64,000 nucleotides of DNA, taken from positions 434,001 through 498,000 of the forward strand of contig WLXD01000001.1 in the NCBI GenBank assembly GCA_012103255.1, given 5' to 3'. This DNA comes from Acidobacteriota bacterium (GTDB lineage: Bacteria; Acidobacteriota; UBA890; WLXD01). The notes beneath the pieces were generated by a model. The model was not told the DNA's origin. It ran no database searches and was given only the letters and a program-made list of their open reading frames with translations. Position numbers and translations under genes: made by a program. Of the stretch, positions 38,377-47,255 are shown piece by piece. Position 1 is the stretch's first letter. Each line of letters begins with the position of its first letter.

Positions 38377-41034
38377 TCAGTCGGAACGCAACGCCGTGGC
38401 CGGGTCGACGGCGATGGCTCGCCGCGCGGGAATCAGCACCGCGATCAAACTGGCGATCGCGAGCGTCACGACAACGACCACGAAGGTCGTCGGGTCGCCT
38501 GAGTCCACGCTGAACAACATGTCGGCGAGGACCTGGCCGAACGCGAGTGCTCCCCCGACGCCGAGCACCAGCCCGACCGCCACCTGCACCATGCCCTGTC
38601 GCACCACCATGTTGAGCAGCTTGCCCGGTTGTGCACCGAGTGCGAGGCGCAGTCCCATCTCGCGGGTGCGCTGTGACACCGCGAAGGCCATGACACCCGC
38701 GATACCCGTGAGAGTTACCGCCAAAGCGAGCAACGCGAACACCCCGAGAAGCGAAGCGGTGAGCCGTGGCGACGCGACCGCATCATCCCGCAGTGTGGCG
38801 AGAGCCTGGACATCACTGATCGGGTTGCTTCCCATCGAGTAGGCGGTGTCCTTCACGGCGCGTGTTGCGGCCAGCGGGTCGCCGACTGTTCGAACGACGA
38901 GCCAGGTGGGCATACCCGCCTGGCCGAAGGGGCGATAGAGTTCCGGCACGACAGCAACCTCGGGCCCGTAGAGACGAGTGTCCCCGACGACGCCAACGAC
39001 CGTGACCCAGTTCTCGCCGTCATCGAACGAAATCCGTGTATCGACGGGATCTTGGCCGGGCCAGTATTCGCGAGCCAGGGTTTCGTTGATCACGGCAACT
39101 GCCGCCGTGCCCTGTGCGTCGCCACTGTTGAATGTCCTGCCGGCTAGCAGCGGGATATCCAGCGTTTCGAAGTAGTCCGTCGTAATTGCGTTGAAGTCGA
39201 CCTGTGGCCGTCCGAGCGAGTCCTCGGCGTCCTTGCCCTCGATGAGGATCGCGCTGAGGTTTGGGTTGACGCTGCGATACGGCGGCTTCTGAGTCAGGGC
39301 GGCGGCGCGGGCAATCGGAATCTCGCCGATCCTGCGATTCAGCTCCTGCAGGAAATCGTGCATCTCGTTCATATCGTTGAACGCAGCGAAGTCGAGCGAA
39401 ACGCGAGCGGTGAGCACCTGCTCCGTGTTGAACCCGGGGTCGACGGCCTGCAGCGCCGAGAGACTGCGCAGCGTGAGGCCGGCGCCCACCAGAAGCACGA
39501 CGGACAACGCCACCTGCAGTACGACCAGTCCACGACGAAGCTGGATTCCGCCGGAGGCTGTTGTGCGGCCGCCTTCCTTCATCGACCGGCCGAGATCTCG
39601 GGTGCCCGGCAACGCCGGGAAGGTCCCGAACACGAGGCCGGTCGTTACGGAGACTCCCAGCGTAAAGAGAAGCACCCAGCCGTCGATGCTGACCTGCGGG
39701 GCGCGCGGTGTGTAGCGCGCAGCGAAGTCGATGAGAATGTCGAGTCCGACGTAGGCGAAGGCGAGGCCGAAGATGCCGCCAAGCAGAGCCAGTACGGTGC
39801 TCTCGGTGAGCAGCTGGCGGATGAGTCTCCCTCGGCTAGCGCCCAGTGCGGCGCGCACCGCGATCTCAGATTCCCGTCGCATCACGCGAGCCAGACTCAG
39901 GTTGGCGACATTGGCGCAAGCGATCAGCAGCACCAGCCCCGCGGTGGCCACGAGCATCATGAGCATCGGTCGCGCGTTGCTCGTGAGTTGGTCCTTCAGG
40001 TCGACGACCCGAGCGTTGTACTCGCCGCCGGACGGGTAGTTGTCTGGGAAATCGCTCTCGAAACCCTTGATGACGCGGTCGACCTCGGAACTCGCACTGG
40101 CAATCGTCGCGTCGTCGGCGAGCTGTCCGAAGACGAACAGGTTCGCGAACGCCTGGTGGTTACCAGCCATGTTGCGTTCCGAGTTCGCGCGGAACGGGCA
40201 GGCCGACGTCGGCATGTAGACGTCGACCGGGTTCGGGAACTGCGGGATCTGCGGCAGAACGCCGACCACGGTGTGAGGCTTGGTGTTCATTTCGAACACC
40301 TGGCCGACGACATCAGGATCGCCGCCGAATGCCCGTTGCCAGTAGTCGTAGGTCAGCACCAGGACCGGGTCGGAATCCAGATCATCTTCGCCGTCCACAA
40401 AGGTGCGACCGTGCAGCGGTGTCACACCGAGCGTGTCGAAGAAATTGTCCGAGACCACGCCAGTCTGCACGCGCTCAGGCTCGTCGCGACCGAGCAGGAT
40501 GAAGAACATCGTGTGGTACTCGACCAGTTCGTCGAACCCGCTGGACTGCTCACGATAGTCGTAGAGCTGAGGGATCGACGCGGGCGCGTTCTCGACGCCG
40601 ATTCCCGGAGCATTCTGCTCGAGCAGAACCAGGCGCGAGCCGTTCGCGTAGGGCAGCGGCCGCATCAGGACGCCGTAGATCATGCTGAAGATCGCCGTGT
40701 TGGCGCCAATGCCCAGGGCGAGGGTGAGAATGGCGGCGGTGGCGAAGCCCCAGTTTCGACCGAGGCTCCGAAGAGCGTAGCGAACGTCCAGCATCAACAT
40801 GTCGATCTGGTTTCCCTGTCGTTCGTCCCGGCACTCTTCGACGTGCCGTTGCATGGCTCCGAAATTCACTCGCGCGAGCCGCTCCGCTTCCCGGGGCGAT
40901 TGCCCCTGCTCGATGTACTTCTTCGTTTCCATCTCGAGATGGAAAGCGACCTCATCGCTCAGGTCGGCGTCATCACCGGGCCGACCCTCGCCTCGGGCGC
41001 GAGTCAGCCACTTGCTCCAGCGTCGCTCAGGCAT
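38377..41034 (-). CDS. ADOP-type MacB/FtsX permease (3)
   Basis: 885 residues from ATG 41034, five bases after the PadR stop. The N-terminal cytoplasmic prefix (AFHLEMETKKYIEQGQSPRE, then AERLARVNFGAM) is the PadR-linked permease prefix. Then LTLALGIGANTAIFSMIYGV with LMRPLPYA. The first FtsX domain has LVLLIACANVANLSLARVMR and AVRAALGASRGRLIRQLL, the second MGLRLALGAQPGKLLNMVVR. A periplasmic MacB-like domain lies between each pair of helices. The end DPATALRSD is typical. A P460 gene follows after 6 bases. Transport substrate unknown. Confidence 0.87.
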   Translation of the reverse strand: MPERRWSKWLTRARGEGRPGDDADLSDEVAFHLEMETKKYIEQGQSPREAERLARVNFGAMQRHVEECRDERQGNQIDMLMLDVRYALRSLGRNWGFATAAILTLALGIGANTAIFSMIYGVLMRPLPYANGSRLVLLEQNAPGIGVENAPASIPQLYDYREQSSGFDELVEYHTMFFILLGRDEPERVQTGVVSDNFFDTLGVTPLHGRTFVDGEDDLDSDPVLVLTYDYWQRAFGGDPDVVGQVFEMNTKPHTVVGVLPQIPQFPNPVDVYMPTSACPFRANSERNMAGNHQAFANLFVFGQLADDATIASASSEVDRVIKGFESDFPDNYPSGGEYNARVVDLKDQLTSNARPMLMMLVATAGLVLLIACANVANLSLARVMRRESEIAVRAALGASRGRLIRQLLTESTVLALLGGIFGLAFAYVGLDILIDFAARYTPRAPQVSIDGWVLLFTLGVSVTTGLVFGTFPALPGTRDLGRSMKEGGRTTASGGIQLRRGLVVLQVALSVVLLVGAGLTLRSLSALQAVDPGFNTEQVLTARVSLDFAAFNDMNEMHDFLQELNRRIGEIPIARAAALTQKPPYRSVNPNLSAILIEGKDAEDSLGRPQVDFNAITTDYFETLDIPLLAGRTFNSGDAQGTAAVAVINETLAREYWPGQDPVDTRISFDDGENWVTVVGVVGDTRLYGPEVAVVPELYRPFGQAGMPTWLVVRTVGDPLAATRAVKDTAYSMGSNPISDVQALATLRDDAVASPRLTASLLGVFALLALAVTLTGIAGVMAFAVSQRTREMGLRLALGAQPGKLLNMVVRQGMVQVAVGLVLGVGGALAFGQVLADMLFSVDSGDPTTFVVVVVTLAIASLIAVLIPARRAIAVDPATALRSD

Positions 41035-41039
41035 CGCTG

Positions 41040-41372
41040 CTACACGGTTTGGAGGATTTCCGCGACGGCGCCGGCAAGCCGTTGCCAGTTGGCCGTTTCG
41101 GTGGCCAGCTGCTTCTTGCCTTGCGTGGTGAGTCGATAGAACTTGGCGCGGCGGTTGTTCTCGGAGGTGCCCCATTCGGACCCGATGAACCCCTGCCGCT
41201 GCAGTCGGTGCAGCGCGGGATAAAGCGAGCCCTGGTTTACCTGCAACACGTCTTTGGACATCTGCTGGATCCGCTGCGAGATACCCCAGCCATGCTGTGG
41301 CTCCAGGTGCAGGGTCTTCAGGATCAGCATGTCCAGGGTTCCTTGAAGCAGGTCGACATTGGACTTGGTCAT
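41040..41372 (-). CDS. PadR-family transcriptional regulator (for ADOP 3)
   Basis: 110 residues. PadR winged helix: [60 protein letters not shown], then [15 protein letters not shown]. The conserved [11 protein letters not shown] motif sits in the recognition helix. It is the first gene of a PadR-ADOP-P460 operon and divergent from a second PadR-ADOP pair across 247 bases. Dyads with the arms TCTACAAGAG/CTCTTGTAGA lie just upstream at 41442-41470. Confidence 0.94.
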   Translation of the reverse strand: MTKSNVDLLQGTLDMLILKTLHLEPQHGWGISQRIQQMSKDVLQVNQGSLYPALHRLQRQGFIGSEWGTSENNRRAKFYRLTTQGKKQLATETANWQRLAGAVAEILQTV

Positions 41373-41441
41373 CGATTCCTCGGAGCGCGTGAGTTCGACA
41401 GTTGGGGATTACTGGGAGAGGGTACAAGCTTCTCTAGATGT

Positions 41442-41507
41442 TCTACAAGAGTGCATCGCTCTCTTGTAGATTGTCAAGGGGTGGGAAGTGCTTTCTTGTA
41501 GATTGTC
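41442..41507. promoter_or_regulatory. Three-copy TCTTGTAGA site between divergent PadR genes
   Basis: TCTACAAGAG (41442-41451) and CTCTTGTAGA (41461-41470) form perfect 10-base arms around a 9-base spacer. A third copy, TCTTGTAGATTGTC (41494-41507), repeats TCTTGTAGATTGTC at 41462-41475, 32 bases apart. It lies between the two divergent PadR genes, nearer the ADOP-3 side. Likely PadR operators. Confidence 0.65.
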
Positions 41508-41577
41508 GAGAGATGGTGGTGCCGGCGTGTACGGCGGCGCCCAGATACGAGGCTTTGACGTGCAGGAGTGGTAACGC

Positions 41578-41607
41578 TATATTGAATTTCAACATATTGA
41601 TCTTCAA
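41578..41607. promoter_or_regulatory. Tandem 15-base repeats upstream of second PadR
   Basis: TATATTGAATTTCAA (41578-41592) and CATATTGATCTTCAA (41593-41607) abut each other and match at 12 of 15 bases. The first contains the symmetric TTGAA-T-TTCAA. They end 12 bases before the PadR ATG at 41620, so they may be its self-operator. Confidence 0.5.
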
Positions 41608-41619
41608 CGCAAGGCCGTC

Positions 41620-41958
41620 ATGTCCGACCCGCAGACCTTCCTGCCTTTGACCCCGCTCTCTTTCGAGATTCTTCTGTCGCTCGCCGATGGCCCGCGGCAC
41701 GGCTACGGGATCATCAAGGAGGCCGAGGCGCGCAGTGGGACGCCCTTCGCTTCGAGCACCGGGACGCTCTATCTCGCCATTCGGCGGCTCCAGAAGGATG
41801 GCCTCCTGGCCCCAGCCCGAAGCGGCGACGGAGATTCTCGCCGACAGGCCTACGACCTGACGGAACTCGGCCGCGAGGTCGCCGTCGCCGAAGCCGAACG
41901 GCTCGAAGCGCGAGTGATCGATGCGCGGGCCAAGGCTCTCCTCAGCGGGAGTCGATGA
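41620..41958 (+). CDS. PadR-family transcriptional regulator (for ADOP 4)
   Basis: 112 residues: LTPLSFEILLSLADGPRHGY then GIIKEAEARSGTPFASSTGT then LYLAIRRLQKDGLLAPAR, with the winged strand RRQAYDLTELGREVAVAEAE. The recognition helix variant STGTLYLAIRRL is typical of PadR proteins next to ADOP permeases. It has a different operator candidate from its divergent PadR neighbour. The ADOP gene begins 1 base after its stop. Confidence 0.93.
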   Translation: MSDPQTFLPLTPLSFEILLSLADGPRHGYGIIKEAEARSGTPFASSTGTLYLAIRRLQKDGLLAPARSGDGDSRRQAYDLTELGREVAVAEAERLEARVIDARAKALLSGSR

Positions 41959-41959
41959 C

Positions 41960-44653
41960 GTGTTCCGGCCCTCGCTCGCACAGCAGATCCACCGTTGCAT
42001 CCTGCGGGTCTACCCGCGCGAAATCTGGCAGAGCGCCGAACACGAGATCTTCGATGTTTTCCGCGCCCGGCTGGACGAAGCGCGAGGTCGCGGCACAGCA
42101 GCGGTCGCCGGCCTCTGGTTCCGGGAAGTTACCGATTCCGTGAGCACTGGAGTCAGTGCCCGGTGGACGCAGCCGGCCCGTGTGCCCGGATTCGATCCCA
42201 GATCCCCCCGTGAGAAAGCCACTTCGATGTTCGACAGCGCCCTGAATGACATCCGCTCCGCCCTCCGCGTGTTCCGATCGGCGCCTGCGTTCGCGCTGGC
42301 CGCGGTTTCGATCCTGGCCATAGCGATCGGCGCCAACACCGCGATGTTCTCGGTGATCAACGCGGTCATGTTGCGCCCGTTGCCCTTTGCTGAACCCGGG
42401 CGCCTCGTGGCGCTCTACGAGACGAATCCGGAGCAAGGCTGGACTCAGGCCCAGGTGGCCGCCGCCAACTATCTCGACTGGCGCGAAAGGTCCACAGCGT
42501 TCAGCGACATCGCCGCTCACAATGGTTGGCTCAACGAGCAGACGTGGGTCGAGGACGGGGAGCCCCGCGTCCTCAGGGTTAATGCGACGACGGGCAACTT
42601 CTTCAACGTTCTCGGTATTCGGTTTGCCCTCGGCCGAGGCTTCGATAGCGACGATGACTGGGTCGGTACCGAACCGAAGATCGTACTCAGCCACGGCGCA
42701 TGGACGTCCGACTTCGGGGCGGACCCGGATGTCATCGGCAAGCAGATTGATCTCGATGGCACGACGCGCACCATCGTCGGAGTGGCCGCGGCGGAAGTCG
42801 ACTACCCAGCGCCCGAGGTCGACGGATGGGTTCCGGTTAGCTGGGATCCAGCGAATCGCACCGCTGTGTTCTTCCGTCGGGCGCACGGGATGCGGGCGAT
42901 TGGCCGGCTCGCGCCTGGAATCTCCGCCACCGTGGCCCGCGACGAAGTCGTTTCGATCGCGTCGCAGCTCGAGGCCGAGTATCCCGAAACGAACGTAGAG
43001 ATGGGTGTGGGCTTCGTTTCGCTCCGCGAGTGGATTGCCGGCGACGTGCGCAACCCGCTTCTGATGTTGTTCGGCGCCGTCGCGCTGGTGCTAGTCATCG
43101 CATGCGCCAACGTGGCGAACCTGCAGTTTGCTCGCGCCACAGATCGGCGCGCCGAACTCGCGCTGCGCGGTGCCCTGGGTGCGGCGCGTAGTCGGCTCCT
43201 ACGACAGAGCCTCGTAGAGAGCCTGGCCCTGGCGGCCGTTGGCGGTGCTCTGGGCCTGGGCCTTGCGGCCGTCGCCCTGCGCGGTCTTGTTCGACTTCTT
43301 CCCGACGACTTTCCGCGGATCGCAGAAATCGGCCTCGACTGGCGCGTCCTCGCGTTCACGTTCTTCGCCGTCGTAGGTACCAGTCTGGTCTTCGGGATCG
43401 TGCCGTCACTGCGCGCCAGCCGCCACGAGCCTGCCGCTGACCTGCAGGCGCACCGCGTTGCCGGTAGCCGGAGTCGCGGCCGTGTTGCGGCCGGTCTTGT
43501 GGCCGTCGAAGTGGCGCTCGTCTTGCCCGTAGCCGTCGGCGCCGCACTGATGATCCGCACGCTCGATGAGATGCGCGCGGTCGATCCCGGATTCACGGCC
43601 GACAACACAACCGTGCTCGGCATTCAGCTGCCCAGGACTCGCTATTCCGATGGTGATTCCCGCAACGCAGTCTTCACCGCGTTGCTCGGTTCCCTCCGGG
43701 ACCGGTCGGACTTCGAAAATGTCGCGCTGAGCCGCCGACTGCCGTTCGTCAACCAGAGTTGGAGCAGCGACTTCCGGGCCGAGAGTTGGACGCCGGATCG
43801 CTACGGCGTCGGGGTCCGCCACGACGAGATATCCCGTGACCTGTTCAAGACCATGCAGATCGAGATGTTGGATGGTCGTGACTTCGAGTTGGCAGAGATC
43901 AACACCGAGCCCGTTGCCATCGTCAACCGGGCCCTGGTTGAGCAGTTTTTCCCAGATGGCGACGCTCTGGGCGAGCGCCTTTGCTTTAGTCGCAACGCTG
44001 AGGACTGCCGCTTCTGGTATCGCGTCGTTGGAGTGGCTGAAAATGTCAGAAGAGAATCACTGAAGGTCGACGAGGAACCGAGTATCTACGGATCCTGGAT
44101 CCAGAACGGCACATCGAGCGGATACCTCATGATTCGCAGCCAGCTTCCGCCAGAGGATGTCGCCGACATCGCCGCGGCAGCGCTGCACGAGATCGATCCG
44201 ACCGTGCCGTTCCACACCGTGACGACGATGAACGAGATCGTCGCCGGCTCGGCCGCCCAGGAACAATTGCTGCTCGCGCTACTCGCGACGTTCGCGGCGA
44301 TCGCCGTCGCGCTCGCCGCGTTCGGTGTCTACAGCGTCGTCGCCTACGCGACCGCTCGGCGGTCCCGTGAAATTGGCATCAGAGTGTCTCTCGGCGCTCG
44401 AGCTGCCGACGTGTTTCGGTCGGTAGCAACCCGAGGAATGACGCCAGCGCTGGTTGGCGTTGTCACCGGCCTCGCGCTCACCGCGGCCCTCGCGGGCTTC
44501 ATCGCGAGCTCCGTGTACGGCGTCAGCGTGCGAGACCCGCTGAGCTACGTCGTGGTAGCGAGCGGCCTTACGGCACTCGCATTGATGGCGTGCGTGATTC
44601 CCGCACGTCGGGCTCTCCGCGTCGACCCGGTGGTGGTGTTGAGGGCCGACTAG
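41960..44653 (+). CDS. ADOP-type MacB/FtsX permease (4)
   Basis: 897 residues from GTG 41960, directly after the PadR stop; the longer frame from 41921 overlaps PadR. The N-terminal prefix (IHRCILRVYPREIWQSAEHE and IFDVFRARLDEARGRG) matches the short permease prefix found with PadR. Then FALAAVSILAIAIGANTAMF with VMLRPLPFAE. FtsX domains: LVLVIACANVANLQFARATD with ALRGALGAARSRLLRQSL, and AAFGVYSVVAYATARRSREI with GIRVSLGARAADVFRSVA. The 3' end overlaps the convergent SnoaL gene by 86 bases. Substrate unknown. Confidence 0.87.
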   Translation: MFRPSLAQQIHRCILRVYPREIWQSAEHEIFDVFRARLDEARGRGTAAVAGLWFREVTDSVSTGVSARWTQPARVPGFDPRSPREKATSMFDSALNDIRSALRVFRSAPAFALAAVSILAIAIGANTAMFSVINAVMLRPLPFAEPGRLVALYETNPEQGWTQAQVAAANYLDWRERSTAFSDIAAHNGWLNEQTWVEDGEPRVLRVNATTGNFFNVLGIRFALGRGFDSDDDWVGTEPKIVLSHGAWTSDFGADPDVIGKQIDLDGTTRTIVGVAAAEVDYPAPEVDGWVPVSWDPANRTAVFFRRAHGMRAIGRLAPGISATVARDEVVSIASQLEAEYPETNVEMGVGFVSLREWIAGDVRNPLLMLFGAVALVLVIACANVANLQFARATDRRAELALRGALGAARSRLLRQSLVESLALAAVGGALGLGLAAVALRGLVRLLPDDFPRIAEIGLDWRVLAFTFFAVVGTSLVFGIVPSLRASRHEPAADLQAHRVAGSRSRGRVAAGLVAVEVALVLPVAVGAALMIRTLDEMRAVDPGFTADNTTVLGIQLPRTRYSDGDSRNAVFTALLGSLRDRSDFENVALSRRLPFVNQSWSSDFRAESWTPDRYGVGVRHDEISRDLFKTMQIEMLDGRDFELAEINTEPVAIVNRALVEQFFPDGDALGERLCFSRNAEDCRFWYRVVGVAENVRRESLKVDEEPSIYGSWIQNGTSSGYLMIRSQLPPEDVADIAAAALHEIDPTVPFHTVTTMNEIVAGSAAQEQLLLALLATFAAIAVALAAFGVYSVVAYATARRSREIGIRVSLGARAADVFRSVATRGMTPALVGVVTGLALTAALAGFIASSVYGVSVRDPLSYVVVASGLTALALMACVIPARRALRVDPVVVLRAD

Positions 44654-45195
44654 ACGGGTTTGCGCGGTCTACCTGGGCGACCTGTTCCAGCATCGCTGAG
44701 TAGTCGACGTGATCGAGGTGCTCCACTACCAGGCCATTGACGACGCGCACGATCGTGACGCCACCGATGCGCACCGGGATCCACTCGCCTGGTCGGTCCG
44801 CGATCGCTCCATCGAGCTCGCTGAAGTAGGTGACCACGAGGACCACATACTCGCCCGAGACGAAGCTTGTCGTGATCTCAAAGCCGCCGTTCCTGGCCTG
44901 TGCCGAGCTCCGCTCGATGCCTGCGAGAACCTCGTCACGACCGTCGTAGACGATCGTCTCTCCGACGATCAGCGCGGCCGTTGGGTCACGCAAGACGGCG
45001 TTCGGAGATAGCAGCCTCTCGAGGCGGTCGAAGTCGAATTCGTAGAGTGTCTCCAGGTACGTGATCGCCGTCTTCAACACGTCGGTCTGCCCTGCGCCCG
45101 AGCGTCCGATGGCCCGCGCTCTGCCATGCGAACGAGGCAGTGACCAACCAGATTGCGGTGACGGCGACGCAGACTCGAACCGGCACTCTACGCAT
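44568..45195 (-). pseudogene. SnoaL/NTF2-like exported protein, frameshifted
   Basis: Two frames make up one likely gene. From ATG 45195, MRRVPVRVCVAVTAIWLVTA continues SFAWQSAG, a good signal peptide. The ATG overlaps the stop of the upstream gene by 8 bases, which supports it as the start. The next frame reads TDVLKTAITYLETLYEFDFD, RLERLLSPNAVLRDPTAALI and SFVSGEYVVLVVTYFSELDG, an NTF2/SnoaL-like domain. The shift lies near GCGGGCC at 45093-45110. The length (628) is one over a multiple of three, consistent with one inserted base. A separate start at an in-frame GTG (TGT-type context) cannot be excluded. The tail overlaps the ADOP gene end. Confidence 0.6.
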
Positions 45196-45373
45196 GCCGT
45201 TTCGACCCCGTCCACGTGTAGAACACGCCAACCCAGAACGCCGCCTCGAAGACGAACGCGGCGACAACCCAGACGGCTCTTTCGCTTTCCGGGCGAGCGA
45301 TTGCCAGGAGGCCCAGGACGATCGCGAGAACGCCGAGCCCAAGTACGGGAACCCATCGCTTCAGTCGCGTCAT
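45188..45373 (-). CDS. Small membrane protein
   Basis: 61 residues from ATG 45373, which overlaps the upstream DUF1579 stop (ATGA). Two hydrophobic segments: VPVLGLGVLAIVLGLLAI and VWVVAAFVFEAAFWVGVFYT. A longer upstream extension is not needed. Its own stop overlaps the start of the SnoaL-like gene, so three genes are translationally chained (DUF1579, this, SnoaL). Function unknown. Confidence 0.65.
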   Translation of the reverse strand: MTRLKRWVPVLGLGVLAIVLGLLAIARPESERAVWVVAAFVFEAAFWVGVFYTWTGSKRHA

Positions 45374-46035
45374 CGTCGTCGCACCGATTGCACGATCTGA
45401 TCCTCGATCCATGTCACTCCGTCGTCGAACGAGACACTCGTTCGGATCGCGAAGTGACCCGCATCCAGTACTTCATAGCGTCGCTGGAAGATCCGCTCAC
45501 CACGCCGATCGACGCCGCGACCCTCGAACACCGGTAGGGCGTCGCTCGCTGGGGCCAATGCCGTCGTGCTGGAGTTCGAGGCAGCGTGGATCGAATGCGA
45601 CGCCCAAACTTGCCGGGCCGTGTCGAAGTGCACCATCGCCGTGCCCGAGGTGCGTCCCTCGTCGATCAGAAGAACGAATCCGTCCTGCGCCCAGCTCACA
45701 TCCATGGTGTTGCTGAATGCGAACGGGTCGCTCCGCCCATCGATCGCGGCGAGCACACCGTCCGCGGTTTCGGATTCGCCGCGCACATATGCGGTCCAGC
45801 CCTGGCCATCGAAGCGCGTCACACCGCCGTTGCGAGTCAAGTACCAGAGCGTGCGATCTGCGGCGACGTGATCGGGAGTTCGGAAAGCCCCGTCAACCGT
45901 CCATTCGCCGACCATGAACTCCAGGGCTTTCATCTCTGCGGGGATAGGGACGTCGTCGAACTGGCCGTGCGCGTCCACGTTGGGCAAGGCCAGGACGGCG
46001 ACCACCAGCAAGCCGGTGGCTGTTTTCGTTTTCAC
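45370..46035 (-). CDS. DUF1579-like exported protein
   Basis: 221 residues from GTG 46035, preceded by GAAGGAGAT at 46041-46049; the longer frame to 46113 is rejected. The signal peptide is TATGLLVVAVLALPNVDAHG. The mature part starts EMKALEFMVGEWTVDGAFRT, matching DUF1579-like beta-barrel proteins whose consensus is 'FLGEWSV-G'. The rest (TLWYLTRNGGVTRF, GWTAYVRGESETADG) fits a lipocalin-like fold. Periplasmic location inferred. First of a chained three-gene operon. Function unknown. Confidence 0.78.
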   Translation of the reverse strand: MKTKTATGLLVVAVLALPNVDAHGQFDDVPIPAEMKALEFMVGEWTVDGAFRTPDHVAADRTLWYLTRNGGVTRFDGQGWTAYVRGESETADGVLAAIDGRSDPFAFSNTMDVSWAQDGFVLLIDEGRTSGTAMVHFDTARQVWASHSIHAASNSSTTALAPASDALPVFEGRGVDRRGERIFQRRYEVLDAGHFAIRTSVSFDDGVTWIEDQIVQSVRRR

Positions 46036-46223
46036 GACGGATCTCCTTCGTGCTCGTCTGCGTGCGAGGTTGTTTCTTCGGGTACACGCTAGGGATCGCT
46101 TCGTTTCACACACAAGGCAGTTGAGGCCGATCAGCGCGATCGTGCGACGAACTCGACAATCTCCGCGACGGATGGAGCACCGGACTCTCTACGAGCAGCA
46201 CCTCGACTCTCTAGAATCGAGGT

Positions 46224-47255
46224 GTGAGCGTTAGCCCAAGTCGTCTGGTGAAGTTTTGCGGCGCCGGCCTGGCCGTCTGGATGGTTGTTGCCACCGGGCT
46301 GTGGACGTTGCGCGGGCCATCGAGCGGAGATGCTCTCGTCGCGGCCGTGGCTTGCGTTCTGGCTCTGATGGGCGGCCTTTGGCTGATCAGTGGGCGCTTC
46401 CATCGGCGCTCGGCCTCGCTCGCATCATTGTTCGGGATCCACGCGTTTGTGGGTTTGCTGTTCGGCTCGGCGATGGTGCTCGTGACCTACGCGATCGAGG
46501 CTGCCGACCGAGGAGTGACGCTGACCAGCGTCGCCCGTGAGGCGACGTATCTCGGCGCGGAATACGCGTTCTGGATTTGGCTCTACGCAGTGCTGGCTGC
46601 CAGTGCTTATGGGGTGCGGGCACGCGAAGCGCTGCGTGACGCCCGAGAGCGCGAAGCCAGAACGGATGCCCGACTCGCCGAGGCTCGGCTTGCGGTGCTC
46701 CGCGGCCAACTGAACCCGCACTTTCTCTTCAATGCGTTGCACAGCGTGCGCGCACTGATTTCCACATCACCGGATCGCGCCGGCGACGCGATCGATCACC
46801 TCGGCGATCTTCTGCGCTACAGCCTGTCCGACGCTGATCAGGCCACCGTGTCGCTCGGCGACGAAGCGAAGTTCACCGACACCTACCTCGACCTCGTCGC
46901 CCTGTCGATGGGGGATCGGCTGCGCGCGACCGTGACAATCGACGAGGACGTGCGGCAGGTGCGGGTTCCCCCTTTCTCGCTCCAGGTTCTTGCGGAAAAT
47001 GCGGTGCGCCACGGCCTCGCCCCTCGGGCAGACGGCGGCACGCTGGAAATCAGAGGGCGCCGAGACGGAACCGAGGTCGAGATGCTCGTCATCAACGACG
47101 GTTCCGGCACTAGTCCCGCGCGATCCTCAACCAGCGGTGGATTGGCCAACCTGAGAGCTCGTCTTGAGGCGCTGTATCCCGGGCGCTCGGTATTCGAAGC
47201 CAAGACGCGCGACGATGGCGGCTTCGTGGCGCGAATCGTGGTGCCGGCGTCGTGA
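46224..47255 (+). CDS. LytS/YehU-type sensor histidine kinase
   Basis: 343 residues from GTG 46224. Four membrane segments cover about residues 8-145, for example GAGLAVWMVVATGLWTLR and ALVAAVACVLALMGGLWLI. A helical linker (AREALRDAREREARTDARLAE) leads to the His_kinase domain QLNPHFLFNALHSVRALIST with phospho-acceptor His in NPHFLFN. The ATPase part reads PPFSLQVLAENAVRHGLAPR and GGLANLRARLEALYPG. It is coupled to the response regulator by a GTGA overlap. The signal sensed is unknown. Confidence 0.92.
   Translation: MSVSPSRLVKFCGAGLAVWMVVATGLWTLRGPSSGDALVAAVACVLALMGGLWLISGRFHRRSASLASLFGIHAFVGLLFGSAMVLVTYAIEAADRGVTLTSVAREATYLGAEYAFWIWLYAVLAASAYGVRAREALRDAREREARTDARLAEARLAVLRGQLNPHFLFNALHSVRALISTSPDRAGDAIDHLGDLLRYSLSDADQATVSLGDEAKFTDTYLDLVALSMGDRLRATVTIDEDVRQVRVPPFSLQVLAENAVRHGLAPRADGGTLEIRGRRDGTEVEMLVINDGSGTSPARSSTSGGLANLRARLEALYPGRSVFEAKTRDDGGFVARIVVPAS

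Noticed and set aside
39358-41139. Plus-strand open frame of 593 codons over ADOP-3
   Set aside because: Composition is His/Arg/Val-rich shadow text of the permease; no family match.
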